DNA of 64,000 nt from JBGTLA01 sp041744375 (lineage in GTDB: Bacteria; Actinomycetota; Acidimicrobiia; Spongiisociales; ZC4RG35). The DNA lies in contig JBGTLA010000095.1 of assembly GCA_041744375.1 (NCBI GenBank), forward strand, positions 1 to 64,000. Reading direction: 5' to 3'. Position 1 is the first letter of the stretch, and each line of letters starts with the position of its first letter. This document shows positions 53,122 to 61,568 of this stretch, piece after piece. The notes beneath the pieces were generated by a model. It was given only the letters and a program-made list of their open reading frames with translations, did not search any database and had not been told where the DNA came from. A program made the translations under genes and the position numbers.

Positions 53122-53499
53122 TTGGGACACTCTGAGCTTGCATCCGTCGAGCAGTCCTTCGAGGCTACGCCTGAGTCTCTCCATGATGTGCGAGCGCTGA
53201 CGCGAAGCGTCCTGCCGTCGGTGGATCGCTCCTCAGAAGACGTAGTTCTCATCACCTCCGAGCTTGCCAGCAACGTCGTCCGCCACGCTCACACCCAATA
53301 CACCGTGAGCATCTCCGTGGATGATCGACACGTACGAGTCGAGGTCTCCGACGGTTCATCCATCATCCCCGCCGTGGAAGACCTCAGCGACTCGCAGTAC
53401 GGGCTTCGGATGGTCGAAAGAATCACATCCGACTGGGGCGTAGAGGCCACCAACGACGGCAAGACGGTCTGGGCCGAATTCACCCGCTCGACGGCCTGA
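53122..53499 (+). CDS. RsbW-like anti-sigma serine kinase (HATPase_c_2)
   Basis: About 125 residues, GHKL ATPase fold. The N-box is ITSELASNVVRHAH, the G1 box is VEVSDGS, and G2 is QYGLRMVERITSDWGV. Such proteins hold a sigma factor and phosphorylate the STAS partner. TTG at 53122 has AGGA five bases upstream; TTG at 53068 overlaps the STAS gene and lacks a ribosome site. With the STAS gene it forms a partner-switch pair carried by a mobile element. Confidence 0.8.
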   Translation: MGHSELASVEQSFEATPESLHDVRALTRSVLPSVDRSSEDVVLITSELASNVVRHAHTQYTVSISVDDRHVRVEVSDGSSIIPAVEDLSDSQYGLRMVERITSDWGVEATNDGKTVWAEFTRSTA

Positions 53500-53540
53500 A
53501 GGGCGAGGGCGACCCCAAACAGCGGTCAACAGGACGAGAC

Positions 53541-53569
53541 AGAACCCCCCGCGGCGGGCGGGGGGTTCT
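53541..53569. terminator. Strong GC hairpin after RsbW-like gene
   Basis: A 12-bp stem AGAACCCCCCGC/GCGGGGGGTTCT with a 5-base loop, 42 bases past the RsbW-like stop. The T run is poor, but the stem is very stable. Confidence 0.65.
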
Positions 53570-53756
53570 CGCGTTCCGTCATTGTTGACATGAGGTACGC
53601 CCGACCGATGCTACCCCTCACCCCCGGAGCGAAACATTCGTCAGACCGACGAGGATGGCCCAGGAGCGGCGAGAACGCGAAAACCCAAAAAGGCACTGGG
53701 GGGAGGCCGGGCGTTCTCAGAGCGCAGCGTTACCGAGGCGCCTAGCGTCTCTGCGG

Positions 53757-54170
53757 ATGGAGTGGCCCATCTTCTGGAGCATTTGCGCCGGCATCGTCGG
53801 CGGCGTCGTCGTGGAGGCCATCAGCGGGATAGGCAAACGCATGTTTGAACGCGTCTTCCCTCCTCCACCACAGCGGGTTGAGTTAGTGGACAGCCGGCCA
53901 CCGGTCGACTGGCTGATCGAGTGGCAGAGCGGCAGCCTCTACCGACTCCGAAACGTCGGACGTGAGAAGGCGGTCAACGTTCGGATCGACCCGGCCAGCC
54001 TGGAGGGCCTGCTGTTCAGGTACCTTCCCGACGGGATCGACCTCGGGGCCGGCGAATCTCGGGATTTCCTGGTGGGGGGAACGACCGACCGATCGAGTCC
54101 TGGGGAGGTTTGGGTGTCGTGGAACGGGCCTGACTCCCCAGCGGCGGTTTCAATGCCCACCCAAGGTTGA
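53757..54170 (+). CDS. Hypothetical protein with one membrane helix
   Basis: A 137-residue protein I do not recognise. One hydrophobic helix (IFWSICAGIVGGVVVEAI, 5-22) is followed by a soluble domain with YRLRNVGREKAVNVRID and LGAGESRDFLVGG, which looks like a beta-sandwich. The open frame extends upstream to an ATG at 53655. It is element cargo. Confidence 0.55.
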   Translation: MEWPIFWSICAGIVGGVVVEAISGIGKRMFERVFPPPPQRVELVDSRPPVDWLIEWQSGSLYRLRNVGREKAVNVRIDPASLEGLLFRYLPDGIDLGAGESRDFLVGGTTDRSSPGEVWVSWNGPDSPAAVSMPTQG

Positions 54171-54248
54171 GAAGCTGCGCCCGGCCATGGTCGCGCCACC
54201 ACCGCCAGACATTCATACGGGCCCCTTCGCCGAAAAAAAAGGGCATCA

Positions 54249-54623
54249 TCATCCGCCGCCCCATCTTGCTCGGGCCAACTCCCGAGCTGACACTGACGGA
54301 TTACGCGGCATCCCGTAATCGTCAGGCAACCGCAGTTTGGCGATCGTCCTGGCGAACGTCTCCCGGCTGAATCGGATCTCGGCCACCAACGGATTGAGCA
54401 CCGGCTGACCCCGCGACCCTTCCACCATCACCGGCTGGCCGGCGAGTTCGTCCTCGAGCTGGCGGATACGGTCCTCAAGGTGGGCGCAATGCTCCAATAC
54501 CCGCAATTCATCCGGCCGGAGCATGTATTCGGCCGCTACCGACTTCCACAGCGAACGGCCGGCAGGGCCGAGACCCTTGGGCTCGGGGGTCGGTTTGTGG
54601 GCCTTAGGGGGTTTAGTGGGCAC
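54249..54623 (-). CDS. P27-family phage terminase small subunit
   Basis: A 124-residue protein. KGLGPAGRSLWKSVAAEYML, ELRVLEHCAHLEDRI, LNPLVAEIRFSRETFARTIAKLRLPD match the P27-type small terminase, which recognises phage DNA for packaging. GTG at 54623 follows AGGAG eight bases upstream. No large terminase is in the element. It is the last gene of the minus-strand element operon. Confidence 0.8.
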   Translation of the reverse strand: MPTKPPKAHKPTPEPKGLGPAGRSLWKSVAAEYMLRPDELRVLEHCAHLEDRIRQLEDELAGQPVMVEGSRGQPVLNPLVAEIRFSRETFARTIAKLRLPDDYGMPRNPSVSARELARARWGGG

Positions 54624-54744
54624 TTAGAGGCTCCTGGTAAATCCTGAGAGTGCTGCGCAGCGATGGTGAGTAGCTATCCCGCCGACCCCGAGAATACCCC
54701 CCTACCGCGGGACCCCTCCCACCGGCACCTACCGTTAACTATCG

Positions 54745-55548
54745 TCAACGGTTGGCCTCCTCGAGCTGGCGCTTCCGCTGTTCCAGTTCCGCCCGGGCGA
54801 TGCGGGCGGCCTGCTCGTTGCGCTTGGTTTCCTTCTCCCGCTTCGCTCGCTGAGTGCGTTCGGCGGCGGCAGCTTCGAGGGCGGCGGCCTCCTCGGGGGT
54901 GCTCAATCGCAGCTGGTACCCGGCTTGGGTGAGGGCGTACCAGTGACGGCCGAGGCGGGTGGCCTGGTCGAGTCGGTCCTGATCGAGATCGGCTGAGTCA
55001 GCGATCCACCAGCTTGCAGCGGGTTCTCTCGGACCGAATCGGTAGCTCGTTGCGAGCGACGTGCGGACCAGGGCGATGGCGCTCAGGTCCGCGGTGGCCT
55101 CCTGGCGGGTGCGGTGGGTGTCGGCCATGCCGGGGGTGTTGAGGATGCGCTTGGCCTTGGCGGGTACATTCACTCCCGCCGTTGCGGCCAGCCGGTCGGC
55201 AGCTTCGGCGAACCTCGGTGCAAGCGTCTCAATGATGTGGGGGGCGTGGTCGCGGACAGCCTGGGCGGTGGCCTTGGAGATGGCGACCTGAGCCCGCTGG
55301 TAGATCTCGTTCGCTGCGAGGCGGGCGGTCTGAGAGGCGGCGGCGTCGAGGAGCTTCTTGGCGGCGTTGTCGGCCGTCACCTTCCCGGTGGTGATCTCGG
55401 CGGCGAGGTCCTCACCCGGGTCGCGTTCCGTTGCCTCGTACATGCACTTGCTGATGGCGGCGAGCTCATCGAGCCCGGGGATCTCGATGCCGAGGGCGGC
55501 GAAGTTGTCTCGGGTCCGGCTGGGTGTGATGGTGGTGGGGAGCATCAT
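54745..55548 (-). CDS. Hypothetical element protein with C-terminal coiled coil
   Basis: A 267-residue, mainly helical protein I do not recognise. The middle is alanine-rich (AAKKLLDAAASQTARLAANEI), and a segment with RHWYALTQAGYQLRLSTPEE precedes a charged coiled coil (about 220-267). Its place between a small terminase and a small ORF fits a phage head-region or DNA-binding protein, but nothing proves it. Confidence 0.65.
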   Translation of the reverse strand: MMLPTTITPSRTRDNFAALGIEIPGLDELAAISKCMYEATERDPGEDLAAEITTGKVTADNAAKKLLDAAASQTARLAANEIYQRAQVAISKATAQAVRDHAPHIIETLAPRFAEAADRLAATAGVNVPAKAKRILNTPGMADTHRTRQEATADLSAIALVRTSLATSYRFGPREPAASWWIADSADLDQDRLDQATRLGRHWYALTQAGYQLRLSTPEEAAALEAAAAERTQRAKREKETKRNEQAARIARAELEQRKRQLEEANR

Positions 55549-55554
55549 GGGCGT

Positions 55555-55842
55555 CTACTTTCCTCGGAAACGGCGTGGGTCGATGCCGAGCTTGCGGCTC
55601 AGCGACTGTTCTAGAGGGTCACCGTTGAGTGGCAACGATGGCGGCTGCGATCCTGAACGGACCGCGGTGGCTCGGGTCGGCGGGGGCTGGTCGGTGCGTT
55701 CGGGTCGGGCGAGTTTGCGTTCGACGGCGTCGAGCAGCGGGTCGGTCTTGCCGAGGATCTGGTCGAGCTGGCCGGCTTCGTAGGCGGCTCTGATCTCGTC
55801 GGTGGTCATGCCTTCGAGGCTGTCGAGCTGTTCAACGTCCAC
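55555..55842 (-). CDS. Small hypothetical element protein
   Basis: A 95-residue protein starting with GTG at 55842 after GGAGG. The N-terminal half is acidic and helical (LEGMTTDEIRAAYEAGQLDQIL), and the C-terminal half is proline-rich and basic (RKLGIDPRRFRGK). Its start overlaps the previous gene end by 11 bases. Function unknown. Confidence 0.65.
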   Translation of the reverse strand: MDVEQLDSLEGMTTDEIRAAYEAGQLDQILGKTDPLLDAVERKLARPERTDQPPPTRATAVRSGSQPPSLPLNGDPLEQSLSRKLGIDPRRFRGK

Positions 55843-56176
55843 GGGGCCTCCATGCTTCGACTGCTTCGGCGCTGAAGCACCACCTACCGTCGCCGTCCTT
55901 GGTTCCGCTCAACCGCTCTTGTCTAGCGGCGAGTCGGATTGCGGCAGGAGTGACGCCGACCAGGGCGGCGACGGTGGTGGCGTTCATGAGCCCATTGTCC
56001 GGCAACTTTCGCGGCGGCGCCACCGGCGAAAGTTGGCCTGGGTCGACCAGTTGGGCGAGCTGGGCGACGAGTCGGATGGCCTTGTCGAATGATTCCCGGT
56101 CCACGTGGTACCCATCGGCGCGGACCTTGTCGACTCCGTAACTGGCGGCGACGGCCACGGTCATGAGCATGTTCAC
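55832..56176 (-). CDS. Small element protein with MerR/excisionase-like HTH
   Basis: A 114-residue protein. The C-terminal half has MNATTVAALVGVTPAAIRLAARQERL and a wing with DGDGRWCFSAEAVEAW, like HTH domains of MerR/excisionase-type proteins. The N-terminal half (HVDRESFDKAIRLVAQLAQLV) is helical. GTG at 56176 follows AGGAGG five bases upstream and overlaps the previous stop (GTGA). A DNA-binding role is likely. Confidence 0.7.
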   Translation of the reverse strand: MNMLMTVAVAASYGVDKVRADGYHVDRESFDKAIRLVAQLAQLVDPGQLSPVAPPRKLPDNGLMNATTVAALVGVTPAAIRLAARQERLSGTKDGDGRWCFSAEAVEAWRPRGR

Positions 56177-56385
56177 AGTCGCCTCCTTAGGTTCTCTTCG
56201 CCGACTGCCTGGGCGAATCCTTCCCACACGGCCCGGACGGATTCTTCTCGGGTGGGCCACCGGTGGGACAGGGTTATGACGGAAGCTTCACGTCGAGGTG
56301 GCTTGCAGGGGTGGAAGACGACCCGAACCTCGACCCGGGTGAGACCTCGGGACCCACAGCGACCACAGCTCCACCGCACCTTCAT
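56173..56385 (-). CDS. Small hypothetical element protein with CxxC knuckle
   Basis: A 70-residue basic protein. WSCGRCGSRGLTRVEVRVVF carries a CxxC pair and FHPCKPP a third cysteine, suggesting a partial zinc-binding site. ATG at 56385 overlaps the previous stop (ATGA), and its own end overlaps the next start (GTGA). Function unknown. Confidence 0.6.
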   Translation of the reverse strand: MKVRWSCGRCGSRGLTRVEVRVVFHPCKPPRREASVITLSHRWPTREESVRAVWEGFAQAVGEENLRRRL

Positions 56386-56585
56386 CGGGTGGTCCCATCC
56401 GAGTAGAACCACACGGTGCGTCCGTCGTCCCGTTCGACGCTCCAGGTCGGCGGGAGTGGGCCGTGGCCGGCGGCTGTGAGTTCCTCGATGGTGGTGTCGG
56501 GGAGTGCCCACAAGCCACCACCTCTGACGGGCTGATCGAGGGCGAGGGCGTGGTCGGCGAGCAGCTCGAGGGTGGAATTGTTCAC
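56382..56585 (-). CDS. Small hypothetical element protein
   Basis: A 67-residue protein beginning with GTG at 56585 after GAGGAGGTGACACC. It has an acidic helical start and a tail with WSVERDDGRTVWFYSDG, a beta-hairpin-like end. It overlaps the primase-helicase stop (GTGA). Function unknown. Confidence 0.6.
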   Translation of the reverse strand: MNNSTLELLADHALALDQPVRGGGLWALPDTTIEELTAAGHGPLPPTWSVERDDGRTVWFYSDGTTR

Positions 56586-58891
56586 GGTGTCACCTCCTCG
56601 GGTTCGGGTGGTGGTAGGTCGGGTGGCCGCCACGAATTAGGGGCGCATCGGGGGTGGACGATCTCACCGTGGATGACGAGGAGGTCATCGCCGGGGCGGT
56701 CACACACAGTGCAGGTTTGAGGCGACGGGGTGGGGGTGTTCCCACCTATAGGTGGTGGGAACCACCCCCCAACTGTTCCCGGGTGTTCCGGGGGGTGTTC
56801 CCGGTCGAATAACCCCTGGTCAGAGTGTGTTTCTAGAGGGGGGTGTTCCGGGGTGTTCCCGGTGGTGTTCCCGCGGGGTGTTCCGGGGGTGTTCCCGCCT
56901 TGTGTTCCCTCTTTCGCGCGCCCTTTTCGGAACTTGACGGCCTTGGCGATGTCGGCTCGTCGGCGTCCGTGGTCGGCGTCCCGTAGTGCCTTTTGGACGG
57001 TGGGGGTGCCGGCGTCGGCTGGGAGTCCGAGCGAGTCGATGAGGTCGGCGAGGTCGATCAGCCAGTCGGGTGTCGGTTGTTCGTGGATGGCGTGGCTGAG
57101 GGTTCCGTTCCAGTTGTCACGGTGGACGGTGACGAGGTTCGGTATCCACGCTTGTCGGCCTTTGGTGAGTCTGAGGGACAGCGATCCGGTGGCGGTCTCG
57201 GTGAGTTGCCACACAACGTCGAGAGCGTCCTCTTTGCCGGATGCTCCTCGGGATCCTTTGGTGAGGTCTTTTCCCAGGTGGTCGAGCCGGATCAGTGTCA
57301 CGCCGCGCCGTTTGAGACGGGTTTCTGTGTGCCGGAACAGTTCCCGGAAGGTGTCGTTTGAGTTCTCGTCGCCGGAGATCACCCTCGATACGGTGTCGAT
57401 GACTACGAGTTCGGCGCCGTGGTGGGCCACGATCTCCTCGAGGGCTGCGCCTCCTTCCTGGGTGTCGAGGGCGGGAAGGTCGACCAATTGGTAGTAGTGG
57501 AGGTGGTCTACGAGCTTCCCGAACGCGTTGTTGTCGAGGGTCCATCCGAGGTCGGCGAGACGTTCGTAGAGGTCGTCGGGGCCCATCTCCTGGTCAAGGT
57601 AGATGGTGTCGACCGGGTCCCCTTGGGGTTGTCCTAGGGTGGCTTGCCCGGTGGCTTTCCTGGCGGCGATGTCGAGGGCTAAGAGGCTTTTGCCGGTGCC
57701 TCTGGCGGCGACGATGCCGGTGTGTTTGCGGGCCGGGACGAGGGGTTCGACAGACCACTCCTCGTCGGGTGGGTCGGCGGCCATGAGGGCGAGGAGGTCC
57801 ACCGGTTGGAGGTACCGGCGCGGACGATCCTCCTCCTCTGCACCGATTACGCGCCCGTCCGGGAGTTTCAACCCGATGTTCGGCCCGGGCGGGCTGTACG
57901 TGTCGGTGACGGCCTTGAGCGCCTTTCCGATCGTCGCTTCCCGATAGTCGGGCCGGTTCCACTTCTCCCGATTCCGGCCCGAACCTCTGAAGAGCCGGTC
58001 GAGTTGGGCGGGGTCTTGGGTGTAGAAGGCGAGTTGACACAGGAGGGCGAGGTCGCCGGCTGATGCCGAACCGTCTTCGGTGCCGTCGTTGCCTCCGTTG
58101 TAGTAGTGGCGGACCTTGGCCCCATTGGCGGCGCTCATGGCCTTGTCGAGGATCTCAGCGTCGGACAGGGAAGGGGTGGCGAGATACGTCCGATAGTCGA
58201 AGCCTTCGCTCGCGTGCGATGGCTTGAACCATCGAGCGTGCTCCGCTTCTAGCTCCTCCTGGCGATGCTCAATGCCGGTGTCGGTGATCCGACTTCCGGT
58301 GAGAGTGAGATAGCGCCCGGAGTCGTACATCTCGATCTTGCGGCCGTCGCTGTCGACCTTGCGGCCTCCTGGTGGGAGCTTGCCGCGGACGACGATCCGC
58401 ACCCCGGTACCGGACGGTGAGATCTCGGTGTAGGAGCCGATGCGGTCGATGACTTCCTGCGCCCACTCCTCGATATGGCCATCCTCAACACAGTGATCGA
58501 GGTCGGTACCGGCGAAGTCGTCGTCTTCGGTGAGCACGAAGCCGATCCCGTCGAAGGTGCCGTTCTGGTAGGCGGCGATCGCCTTATCGAAGGTCGTCCA
58601 GGTCGCCGGATTGGTTGAGGAAGCATTGCGGCCGTTGGTCTTTATGGGGGGTTTGGTCCACTTGCCGTCCTTGCGGGTCCATGCCCACCCCACCCAGCGG
58701 TCGAGATCTCGGAGCTCGTCGGGAATCGCCTCGATGGTGACCGGGACCGTGTACGGCTTGCCTGTTCTCTGTCCTCCGGCTCCACTATCATGATCAGCAG
58801 CCGTTTCGGTGACGGTGACGGTTGTGGCGACCGTTGAATCTGAGGCCGGTGCTCCCTCGGGGGCGCCGGCTTTTTCTTGGGGTGACATCAT
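56582..58891 (-). CDS. NrS-1-like primase-polymerase and RecA-like helicase fusion
   Basis: A 769-residue replication protein. The N-terminal primase-polymerase part (about 55-235) has LDRWVGWAW, GIGFVLTEDDDFAGTDLDHC with D130 and D132 as likely metal ligands, and SPSGTGVRIVVRG. The RecA-like ATPase has Walker A VAARGTGKSLLAL (394-406) and Walker B LVVIDTVSRV. The C-terminal part is rich in GNTP repeats (about 685-740) and ends with a CTVC...HPRC zinc-like motif. It probably starts element replication. ATG at 58891 overlaps the excisionase-like gene stop (ATGA). Confidence 0.85.
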   Translation of the reverse strand: MMSPQEKAGAPEGAPASDSTVATTVTVTETAADHDSGAGGQRTGKPYTVPVTIEAIPDELRDLDRWVGWAWTRKDGKWTKPPIKTNGRNASSTNPATWTTFDKAIAAYQNGTFDGIGFVLTEDDDFAGTDLDHCVEDGHIEEWAQEVIDRIGSYTEISPSGTGVRIVVRGKLPPGGRKVDSDGRKIEMYDSGRYLTLTGSRITDTGIEHRQEELEAEHARWFKPSHASEGFDYRTYLATPSLSDAEILDKAMSAANGAKVRHYYNGGNDGTEDGSASAGDLALLCQLAFYTQDPAQLDRLFRGSGRNREKWNRPDYREATIGKALKAVTDTYSPPGPNIGLKLPDGRVIGAEEEDRPRRYLQPVDLLALMAADPPDEEWSVEPLVPARKHTGIVAARGTGKSLLALDIAARKATGQATLGQPQGDPVDTIYLDQEMGPDDLYERLADLGWTLDNNAFGKLVDHLHYYQLVDLPALDTQEGGAALEEIVAHHGAELVVIDTVSRVISGDENSNDTFRELFRHTETRLKRRGVTLIRLDHLGKDLTKGSRGASGKEDALDVVWQLTETATGSLSLRLTKGRQAWIPNLVTVHRDNWNGTLSHAIHEQPTPDWLIDLADLIDSLGLPADAGTPTVQKALRDADHGRRRADIAKAVKFRKGRAKEGTQGGNTPGTPRGNTTGNTPEHPPLETHSDQGLFDREHPPEHPGTVGGWFPPPIGGNTPTPSPQTCTVCDRPGDDLLVIHGEIVHPRCAPNSWRPPDLPPPEPEEVTP
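56735..56909. repeat. GGTGTTCC minisatellite in the primase gene
   Basis: About nine imperfect copies of GGTGTTCC(C/G) in 175 bases. On the coding (minus) strand they code for repeated Gly-Asn-Thr-Pro or His-Pro units between the helicase domain and the zinc-like end. Slippage may make the length vary. Confidence 0.7.
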
Positions 58892-59091
58892 CCTTCACCC
58901 AGGAACCGCGCCAGCTCATGGCGGGTGATCCGTATCAGGCGTCCAAGACGAACGTGGGGAAGGTCGCCTCGTTTGATCAGCTCGCGAACAGTGAACTCGG
59001 AGCAATCGAGGTAACGGGCAACATCGGCGACGTTGCAGACGGGAGGAAGTTCCTCAATGGTCGAGGGAGCTTCGGCGGTAGTGGGAGCCAC
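58888..59091 (-). CDS. Excisionase-like HTH_17 protein
   Basis: A 67-residue protein with the HTH domain PPVCNVADVARYLDCSEFTVRELIKRGDL, and the wing LPHVRLGRLIRITRHELARFL, typical of helix-turn-helix 17 excisionase-family proteins. GTG at 59091 follows GGAGG eight bases upstream. As first gene of the element's minus-strand operon it may be both a directionality factor and a regulator. Confidence 0.85.
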   Translation of the reverse strand: MAPTTAEAPSTIEELPPVCNVADVARYLDCSEFTVRELIKRGDLPHVRLGRLIRITRHELARFLGEG

Positions 59092-59192
59092 TTGGACACC
59101 TCCATGTAAGGACGTGTCCCGGTTTGGTTACCGGGCGGCTCCTGGCCCACGTGGTGGGCGGCCGATGTTGGGGCCGAATCCCCAACGAGTAA

Positions 59193-59220
59193 TTACATTC
59201 TCCCTCTCGCGGTCTATCAT
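59193..59220 (+). promoter_or_regulatory. Possible promoter for the 59229-61518 genes
   Basis: TTACAT (59193) and TATCAT (59215) with 16-base spacing. A start site about eight bases past the -10 box falls at the ATG of the next gene, so the message could be leaderless. This lies in the divergent gap with inverted repeats, including GTTGGGG/CCCCAAC at 59167-59186. Confidence 0.35.
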
Positions 59221-59228
59221 GTCAAGTC

Positions 59229-59804
59229 ATGTGGTTCCTCGTCCTTTGCGGCCAGTGTGTGAGTCGTTACGGCTCAGAAAGGGCGGGGCTGTTTCGTGTC
59301 GATCTCCACAACGGAATGGTCGAGGTCCAGCATCGCTCGCGCGCTCCGGGTGAGAGTCGGGTGAAGTGGGTGCCGCTTGACAGCGGCGATGTGGTTCGGT
59401 GTGCCCACCATCACCTTTTTGCTTTCGAGGGGGCGCCAAACGCTGCAATCGAAGGCACCGGGCGGGGGAAGCACCTAAATCTCGATGAGTGGTTTGCGTC
59501 GGTGCGTGACTACCGGAGGTCGGTTGTCATCGACGCGGCCCTCGATGCGATCCGCCTCGGCTCGTCATACGGAGTGCTGTTGTCCACCGACGATCCAGAC
59601 TGGTCGGCTCGAAAGTCAGTCCACAGTTACAGGTGGTCCAAAGTGGCGCCATCGGTGACTCCGGTCCACGAGGCGGTGAAGGCACAGTTCGAGTCGATCG
59701 TGGCTCCAGTGGTAAAAGCGCAATTCGAGTCGCTCATGGCTCCGGTCGTGGATTCGGTTCGAGCGTCGATACGTCAAGCACTCTCCCGGGTGGTTCGCCC
59801 GTGA
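59229..59804 (+). CDS. Hypothetical protein upstream of integrase
   Basis: A 191-residue protein I do not recognise. An N-terminal domain has VEVQHRSRAPGESRVKWV and VVRCAHHHLFAFEG. The C-terminal part contains a near-repeat, KAQFESIVAPVV then KAQFESLMAPVV, followed by VDSVRASIRQ, an amphipathic helix. Its stop overlaps the integrase start (GTGA), so the two are translated together. Confidence 0.6.
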   Translation: MWFLVLCGQCVSRYGSERAGLFRVDLHNGMVEVQHRSRAPGESRVKWVPLDSGDVVRCAHHHLFAFEGAPNAAIEGTGRGKHLNLDEWFASVRDYRRSVVIDAALDAIRLGSSYGVLLSTDDPDWSARKSVHSYRWSKVAPSVTPVHEAVKAQFESIVAPVVKAQFESLMAPVVDSVRASIRQALSRVVRP

Positions 59805-60949
59805 CCCGAGGCACCATCGCCACCAAAGGTGCGAAGTTCTACGCGGTGGTCGACCTGGGTCGGGATGCCAACGGTCGACGCCGACGCAAGTGGTCGAGAG
59901 GCTTCGACGATCGCAAAGACGCCGTGGTCGAGCTGACCACTCTCCTTCATGCTTTGGACGAGGGCGAGACGGTGGACACCTCCAAGATGCCGTTGCGGGC
60001 GTTCCTTAAGGATCGGTGGTTACCGATCATCGACGCGAGACTGTCGCCGTCGACCCAGTCCACCTACCGACACATCATCTCGGGCCACATCGGCACCGAT
60101 CAGATAGCTTTTGAGCGGTTGGACAAGATCGACGCTACGAAGCTCGACGCCTTCTACATGAGGTTGCGCACCACCGGGGGAAGAAAGGGTTCGGGATTGG
60201 CGCCTAAGACGGTGCAGAACGTCCACGGTCTCATCTCGTCGGCCCTGTCGTTCGCTGTGGACAAGGGCCTACTGTCCCGGAACCCAGCAGAGCGGGCTGA
60301 GAGGCCCCAGGCGGGCGACCCAGACACCCCGCCACCCTGGACAGCGGCCGATATGCGCACCTTCCTCAGCCACGTCGAGGGCGACCGTCTGGAGGCGTTG
60401 TGGTGGACGGTTGCGACGACCGGCATGAGACGCTCGGAACTTCTCGGGCTGTCCTGGTCGGACGTGGATCTCGACCGGAGATCGCTGTCTATCACGCACA
60501 CGGTCGTGAAAGGCCCCGAGGGGGTTGTCCGTCGACGCGACACCAAGACCCGAACCTCGAAACGTCACGTCTCCCTCGACGCTGCCACGGTCGCTCAGTT
60601 GCGGGACCATCGTCGTCGCCAGCTCGAAGAGCGAATCGCATGGGGAGAGGGCTATCAGAACTCGAACCTCGTCTTCGGCAGGGAAGACGGCACCCTGTTG
60701 CGCCCGACGTGGGTGAGCCGACGATTCGACAAGCTCGTCTCCGAGGCTGGATGCCCGAGGATTCGCCTCCATGACGTTCGGCACACGTGGGCGACTCTCG
60801 CCCTGGTGAACGGGGTACCGATGAAGGTGGTATCCGAGAGGTTGGGCCACAGCTCCATCCAGATCACGATGGACCGTTACAGCCACATGCTCGAAGGGCT
60901 CGACCGGGACGCTGCCGAGACGGTCGCCGCTGCCATCCTCGGCGGCTGA
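59801..60949 (+). CDS. int: Tyrosine site-specific integrase
   Basis: A 382-residue phage-type integrase. The N-terminal arm-binding domain (AKFYAVVDLGRDANGRRRRKWS) is followed by a core-binding domain (SPSTQSTYRHIISGHIG). Catalytic residues are R210 (TGMRRSELLGL), K249 (DTKTRTSKR), H324 and R327 (LHDVRHTWATL), H350 (LGHSS) and Y360 (MDRYSH). It recombines attP with the tRNA-Leu 3' half. GTG at 59801 overlaps the upstream stop; the longer open frame overlaps that gene entirely. Confidence 0.95.
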   Translation: MTRGTIATKGAKFYAVVDLGRDANGRRRRKWSRGFDDRKDAVVELTTLLHALDEGETVDTSKMPLRAFLKDRWLPIIDARLSPSTQSTYRHIISGHIGTDQIAFERLDKIDATKLDAFYMRLRTTGGRKGSGLAPKTVQNVHGLISSALSFAVDKGLLSRNPAERAERPQAGDPDTPPPWTAADMRTFLSHVEGDRLEALWWTVATTGMRRSELLGLSWSDVDLDRRSLSITHTVVKGPEGVVRRRDTKTRTSKRHVSLDAATVAQLRDHRRRQLEERIAWGEGYQNSNLVFGREDGTLLRPTWVSRRFDKLVSEAGCPRIRLHDVRHTWATLALVNGVPMKVVSERLGHSSIQITMDRYSHMLEGLDRDAAETVAAAILGG

Positions 60950-60999
60950 CGAGTGGGTTGCCGAGTTTGGGATAGCCGCGGAGCTGAGGCGGCGTAGGT

Positions 61000-61518
61000 A
61001 TGGTGACCCGCATGAGAGCCCCGAGGATGAGGTCACTTGTAGCTCTTACGGTGCTTCTCCTCGTTGGATGCCAGGGCGCTGCTCCGGCCACCACGGTTGC
61101 AGCCCCGATGACCACGACTTCCGTCCCGACGGTGACCACCATCGAGGACACAACGACCACGACCGTGGAAACGACGTCAACCACCCTGCCCGCCGTCACC
61201 ACGACTCCGGTCGCCGACGACGAGGAGCTACGGGCCGCGGTGGTCGCCTACTCGGATGCGTTCCTCAGCGGCGACTCCGATGGCGCATATGGGATCCTGT
61301 CGGAGCGATGCCAGGATCGTCACACCCAAGATGCTTTTGCCGTGGTGGTCGAGGCGGCAGCGGCGTTCTACGGGGCACCGTTGCCGTTGCAGTCGTTCGA
61401 GGCTGAAGTGGCCGGGGATCTGGCACGAGTGTCGTACACGTACGCGGTGCCGGCTTTGGATCAGTTGTCCGAGCCGTGGGTGCGTGAGGGCGGCGAGTGG
61501 AAGCAGGACGACTGTTAG
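61000..61518 (+). CDS. Small lipoprotein, element cargo
   Basis: A 172-residue protein. A basic start, a hydrophobic stretch and LLVGC form a lipobox, with the cysteine near residue 24. A long Thr/Val/Pro linker (about 30-70, TTTTTVETTSTT-like) leads to a helical NTF2-like domain with VVAYSDAFLSGDSDGAYGILSERC. It is anchored outside the membrane. Such surface cargo on an element could act in exclusion, but there is no direct evidence. ATG at 61000 or 61012. Confidence 0.75.
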   Translation: MVTRMRAPRMRSLVALTVLLLVGCQGAAPATTVAAPMTTTSVPTVTTIEDTTTTTVETTSTTLPAVTTTPVADDEELRAAVVAYSDAFLSGDSDGAYGILSERCQDRHTQDAFAVVVEAAAAFYGAPLPLQSFEAEVAGDLARVSYTYAVPALDQLSEPWVREGGEWKQDDC

Positions 61519-61546
61519 AACGCGCAATGAGCCTTGGTCGGGCATT

Positions 61547-61568
61547 CTTCTACCCAAACTTCTACCCA
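61547..61568 (+). repeat. Integrase arm-type repeats, right
   Basis: Two copies of CTTCTACCCA at 61547 and 61559, the same spacing and direction as at 52036-52057. They lie about 106 bases before the attR core. Confidence 0.65.

Noticed and set aside
56735..56909. Possible CRISPR-like array
   Set aside because: Units are only about 8 bases with no regular spacers, and they lie inside a coding sequence.
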